Shown: positions 32,404-35,765 of the stretch, piece after piece
How the letters are laid out: every line of letters starts with the position of its first letter
Position numbering within the stretch: the stretch's first letter is position 1
Source of the DNA: Dysgonomonas sp. Marseille-P4677
GTDB lineage: Bacteria; Bacteroidota; Bacteroidia; Bacteroidales; Dysgonomonadaceae
Direction: 5' to 3'
NCBI RefSeq assembly: GCF_016652235.1
Contig: NZ_JAEPKU010000035.1
Span: 1 to 35,765 of the forward strand
DNA: 35,765 nucleotides
The notes under the pieces: generated by a model
Told to the model about the DNA's origin: nothing
What the model saw: only the letters and a program-made list of their open reading frames with translations
Databases searched by the model: none
Program-made: the position numbers and the translations under genes

Positions 32404-35400
32404 TTAAAATTCTATGTCAAATCCAAAACCATAATACCTTAGAGTAGGATAATTTCGGGCGCTATTTGCAGAGCCTGACATGTTTGCATTGAACTCTGAT
32501 GATTCCGGATCAATCCATGAGTTTTTACTGAATGTCAATAAGTTTTGTCCATTAATGTATGTACGTACTTTTCCTAATCCTATTTTACGGGTTAAATTTA
32601 GAGGCAAAGTATATCCTATCTGAATGTTTTTTAAACGTAAATAACTTCCATCTACCAGGTTGATCTCAGATCCCATCCCATAGTTGTTTTTGTTAGAAGT
32701 GGAACCTATAGCGGCTAAGCGAGGCCATTCAGCACCGGTATTAGTTGGAGTCCAATAATCTAACTGATGCTTGTATATTGTGTACGAATAGTTACTATGA
32801 AACGGCTCTACCAACTCTCCACGTACCATCATATCACGTTTGCCTACACCTTGCCAAAACATACTGAAATCGAAATTCTTCCATGCTACATCGTAAGTGA
32901 ATCCAAATGTATAGCGAGGGAAAGCATTTCCTAATACATAACGGTCTTTTGCGTCAATAACTCCGTCACTATTACGGTCGATGTATTTAGTATCTCCAGG
33001 ACGTAAATCTGAGGCTGAAACACCAACAGGAAGAGCTGATGATGCGATCTGATCCATTGATTCAAAATAGCCGTCTACTTTGTATCCATAATATACATTG
33101 AAGGGAAGGCCGATCCTAATCAAACGTGAAATTTCATCAGAAGTACTTATCTGCTCATTTCCAATAAAGCTGGTTACCTTATTCCAAGAATCACCAATGT
33201 TGGCTGAAAAAGTATGCTTAAAGTCTTTTGTGTCTAAATGATAGTTGACTACCAACTCCCATCCTTGATTTTTCATTTCACCCATGTTATAATTCTTCAG
33301 TCCACCTCCAAATACAGTTGGAATTTCAGGATTTAGCAAAATATCTTTTGTTGTTTTATGGAAGTAATCGAATGTAGTATTTAAAGCTCCTTTTAGAAAA
33401 CTAGCATCAAAACCGATATTAAAGTTATGCGAGGTTTCCCATTGCATATCTACGTTTCCATAATTGAAGCCTGACCCTACAACAGCCTTGTCATTAAATA
33501 CGTATGTATTTTGATAACTATCATAAGTGGTAATCGTTTGATACGAAGATATACGTTGATTTCCTAATATACCATACGATGAACGAATCTTCAGATCTCC
33601 TATCTCATTTTTGTAGAAATCCATGAATTTTTCTTCTGAAATTCTCCACCCTAAAGAGCCCGATGGAAAGAATCCCCAACGATTACCTTTGGCAAATATA
33701 GAAGAGCCATCTTCCCTAAAACTGAATTCAGCATAATATTTATCCATGAAATTATAGGACAAACGGCCTAAAATAGATGTGATACTTCTTTTTTCTCTGC
33801 CTAAAGATGTGCTTCCTGTTATTTTCTCAGAGTCTATACTTACTCCTAGATCATTCGTTTTCTGGTGTTTAATCTCATTACTTTTGAAAGTATAAGATTC
33901 GTTAGATGCTCCGAATAGAACAGAAAGATTATGATTTTGATTAAATGTTTTCTGATAATCCGCTAATAACTGATAATTCATCAAACGTTTATTTTCATTG
34001 TAATCTTCTGTACCTCCATCTGGATTCATGTATGCTATAGGTTCCTCTGAACCACTCATATACATAGGAATAGATTTCCTTCGAATAAACCGATGATAAT
34101 TAAAGATATCTGCACCTAGAATACCTTTTAACTTCAGACCATCAACTATTTTTACCTCTAAACCGAGATTAACATTAATATAGTCAGTATTTCCTTTCTC
34201 AAAACCACTTTCTTTAAGCCCCGCCAAAGGGTTTTGGTCTGTAAGAAGATCATTTACTAGATATCTTCCCGTTTCATCCTGCAATCTATTCCAATAATAA
34301 GTCGGTATACGAGACGAGTTGATGATAGCATTACCATCTACGCTCTTTTTGCTGTCGTCACGAGTATAACCTAATATAGAAGTTAATTTAAATCTTCCAT
34401 ATTCAGTTGTAATATTCGAACGTAAATTATAACGGGTTATACCATATCCAGGACCTTTATAATTACTTTCCTGATCAAAGTAACCACCCGAGAACATATA
34501 AGTAGTATTCTCATTTCCTCCTGATACACTCACATTATATGTCTGCTGAAGTGCTGTTTGGATAATTTTATCGTAGTACCAATATTCTTCGTTTTGATGT
34601 GCATATAAATCTTGAATTTGCTCGGGAGAATATTGAGGTGCTTGATTTGTATTGGTTAAAGACAAATTCTTTAGCGTAGCATTCTGATAGCCAGAAACCG
34701 GTCTGAAAAGTATTTTAGGATCTTGTGCTCCAACTTGTCCATTTAATCGGACCATTGGGCGCTGATTCTTTTTACCCGTTTTTGTTGTTATAAGAATTAC
34801 CCCGTTCGATGATCGGGAACCATAAATAGCCGCAGTCCCTGCATCTTTCAGTACAGAAACATTTTCTATATCGTTCGGATTTAATTTATTCAAACTAGCA
34901 TCGTCTGATACCAATCCGTCGATAACGATAAGTGGAGCATTATCATTCATTGTTGAAAGTCCCCTTATGTTTATATTCATGCTATTATTGTTCGGGTCCA
35001 TACTTTTCTGTTGTATGATCAAACTTGGAGAGGCTCCTTGAAGTGCTTGTGCCATATTGGACGAAGGCCGATCTTCAAGCATTTTAGATTTCACCTGATC
35101 TACAGCTCCAACGACACTCTTCCGCGTAGTTGTACCATATCCAATCACAATAATTTCATCTAGAATTTTAGAATCTTCAAGTAGGGTAACAGCTATATTG
35201 GTCTTATTTCCTACAAGGATTTCCTGCGAAACGAATCCCATATAAGAGATTACCAAAAAATCTGTACTGGAACAATCAATGGAAAAGTTTCCATCAATAT
35301 CAGTTGTAACACCTTTCGATGTTCCTTTGACTACGATAGTAGCTCCAATTAAGGGCTCTCCAGCGTTGTCTTTCACTGTGCCATTAACAGTCTTTGCGAT

Positions 35401-35517
35401 AGACTGTTTGGCTTCGTTCAAATGGTTTTCTCCTGCATGTGTGAGCAAAAGTGGATTCACCAATAAGAATCCGCTCAGAATGCAAGTAAAAATTGTTTTA
35501 TACTGCTTTTTAATCAT
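32404..35517 (-). CDS. susC: SusC-family TonB-dependent outer-membrane transporter
   Basis: The 1037-residue protein has a signal peptide (about 1-30), a carboxypeptidase-like domain (about 42-118; VNGTVKDNAGEPLIGATIVV, TDIDGNFSI), the TonB box region DEIIVIGYGT and a plug with the SusC signatures IRGLSTMNDNAPLIVIDG and LKDAGTAAIYGSRSSNGVI. A long barrel follows, ending YGFGFDIEF. There is no N-terminal STN domain, so it does not signal to an anti-sigma factor in the FecA manner. It imports oligosaccharides captured by SusD, with energy from TonB-ExbBD. It is the first gene of the PUL, with a 248-base leader region at the window end. No regulator of the PUL is seen here. Confidence 0.96.
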   Translation of the reverse strand: MIKKQYKTIFTCILSGFLLVNPLLLTHAGENHLNEAKQSIAKTVNGTVKDNAGEPLIGATIVVKGTSKGVTTDIDGNFSIDCSSTDFLVISYMGFVSQEILVGNKTNIAVTLLEDSKILDEIIVIGYGTTTRKSVVGAVDQVKSKMLEDRPSSNMAQALQGASPSLIIQQKSMDPNNNSMNINIRGLSTMNDNAPLIVIDGLVSDDASLNKLNPNDIENVSVLKDAGTAAIYGSRSSNGVILITTKTGKKNQRPMVRLNGQVGAQDPKILFRPVSGYQNATLKNLSLTNTNQAPQYSPEQIQDLYAHQNEEYWYYDKIIQTALQQTYNVSVSGGNENTTYMFSGGYFDQESNYKGPGYGITRYNLRSNITTEYGRFKLTSILGYTRDDSKKSVDGNAIINSSRIPTYYWNRLQDETGRYLVNDLLTDQNPLAGLKESGFEKGNTDYINVNLGLEVKIVDGLKLKGILGADIFNYHRFIRRKSIPMYMSGSEEPIAYMNPDGGTEDYNENKRLMNYQLLADYQKTFNQNHNLSVLFGASNESYTFKSNEIKHQKTNDLGVSIDSEKITGSTSLGREKRSITSILGRLSYNFMDKYYAEFSFREDGSSIFAKGNRWGFFPSGSLGWRISEEKFMDFYKNEIGDLKIRSSYGILGNQRISSYQTITTYDSYQNTYVFNDKAVVGSGFNYGNVDMQWETSHNFNIGFDASFLKGALNTTFDYFHKTTKDILLNPEIPTVFGGGLKNYNMGEMKNQGWELVVNYHLDTKDFKHTFSANIGDSWNKVTSFIGNEQISTSDEISRLIRIGLPFNVYYGYKVDGYFESMDQIASSALPVGVSASDLRPGDTKYIDRNSDGVIDAKDRYVLGNAFPRYTFGFTYDVAWKNFDFSMFWQGVGKRDMMVRGELVEPFHSNYSYTIYKHQLDYWTPTNTGAEWPRLAAIGSTSNKNNYGMGSEINLVDGSYLRLKNIQIGYTLPLNLTRKIGLGKVRTYINGQNLLTFSKNSWIDPESSEFNANMSGSANSARNYPTLRYYGFGFDIEF

Positions 35518-35765
35518 AGAATGGTTCTTAGATTTGTTTTTGTTTTTTTACTAAGAGTTAGGGGATTTAACCCATTTTGAGAATGTTTTGTTTTTCACTG
35601 TTTTTCAGTGTCTATCCGGAGATAGAAAAAATTGCTAGCTGATCAACCTTCATTTTTCGAGAAATTTTAATGACTCTTTCTTTTTATCTAATATTTATTA
35701 GAATTATTACATAGACTAAATTTTTAAAAAGTTAATTAATCAATATTAAATTAAAAAAAGAAAAT
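35518..35765 (-). promoter_or_regulatory. Upstream region of the PUL operon (partial)
   Basis: About 250 AT-rich bases lie before susC on its strand. No exact TAnnTTTG -7 box is found, which fits a PUL that needs an activator such as an ECF sigma factor or hybrid two-component regulator outside the window. Two small stems lie close together at 35596-35626. The start of the transcript cannot be set. Confidence 0.4.
35596..35626 (-). other. Two adjacent stems in the susC leader
   Basis: On the susC strand TCTATC-TCCG-GATAGA (35626-35611) is followed immediately by CACTG-AAAAA-CAGTG (35610-35596). Two perfect stems back to back are about 80 bases before the ATG. They could form a structured 5' leader used for post-transcriptional control. 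Confidence 0.45.

Noticed and set aside
1-35765. CRISPR arrays, tRNA or rRNA genes
   Set aside because: No regularly spaced repeat with unique spacers, cloverleaf-like gene or rRNA signature was seen on either strand by reading. A dedicated scan (tRNAscan-type or covariance models) was not possible.

Overview
The window is AT-rich DNA from a Bacteroidota genome, most likely order Bacteroidales. A Dysgonomonas- or Bacteroides-like host is a guess from style, not proof. The evidence is SusC/SusD pairs, promoters of the TAnnTTTG type, GH76/GH92 mannan genes, LytS/LytTR regulators without a Bacillus-like context, and Arm-DNA-binding tyrosine integrases typical of Bacteroidales elements.

Layout. 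(1) 1-2.2 kb: the 3' part of a TPR protein, then an ATPase_2/DUF234 ATPase with a nuclease-like tail. (2) 2.2-3.8 kb: a scar of genome rearrangement. It holds a candidate small RNA or attachment region, a tyrosine integrase cut off before its catalytic domain, a GNAT acetyltransferase cut off at the same junction, and a frameshifted ferredoxin remnant. (3) 3.9-9.2 kb: a TonB-dependent receptor followed by a tandem pair of LytS-type histidine kinases, the first of which has lost its catalytic residues, and a LytTR response regulator. An imperfect direct repeat with a 20-22 bp period upstream of the receptor could be the regulator's binding site. (4) 9.2-9.6 kb: a second, shorter copy of the integrase 5' region, in direct orientation with the first. 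(5) 9.8-23.9 kb: a 13-gene one-strand operon that is a complete TerY-P type Ter (tellurium/stress) system. It encodes three TerD-family Ca2+-binding proteins, TelA, an unknown protein, three VWA proteins (the last with a TerY-C zinc ribbon), a PP2C phosphatase with an Ig-like module, a Ser/Thr kinase with a zinc ribbon, a HAD phosphatase, a phosphoribosyltransferase and a PMCA-type Ca2+ ATPase. It closes with a strong terminator. (6) 24-26.1 kb: a stand-alone LpxC without the FabZ half usual in this phylum, a DUF2582 winged-helix protein and nucleoside diphosphate kinase. (7) 26.1-35.5 kb, minus strand: an alpha-mannan-type polysaccharide utilisation locus (susC, susD, a susE-like gene broken by one in-frame stop, GH76 endo-mannanase, GH92 mannosidase).

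How the parts work together. The Ter operon looks like a signalling unit: VWA/TerD scaffolds, a kinase/phosphatase pair, a nucleotide-type small-molecule branch (HAD plus PRTase), and a Ca2+ pump. TerC, the usual Ter membrane partner, is absent, so the pump is the only integral membrane protein in the operon. In the PUL, SusC/SusD bind and import mannan fragments, GH76 cuts alpha-1,6 backbone and GH92 trims alpha-mannosides. The PUL regulator is not in the window. The best candidates for undescribed biology are the Ter operon's unknown member and domain fusions, the pseudokinase/kinase tandem, the stand-alone LpxC and several strong intercistronic RNA hairpins.
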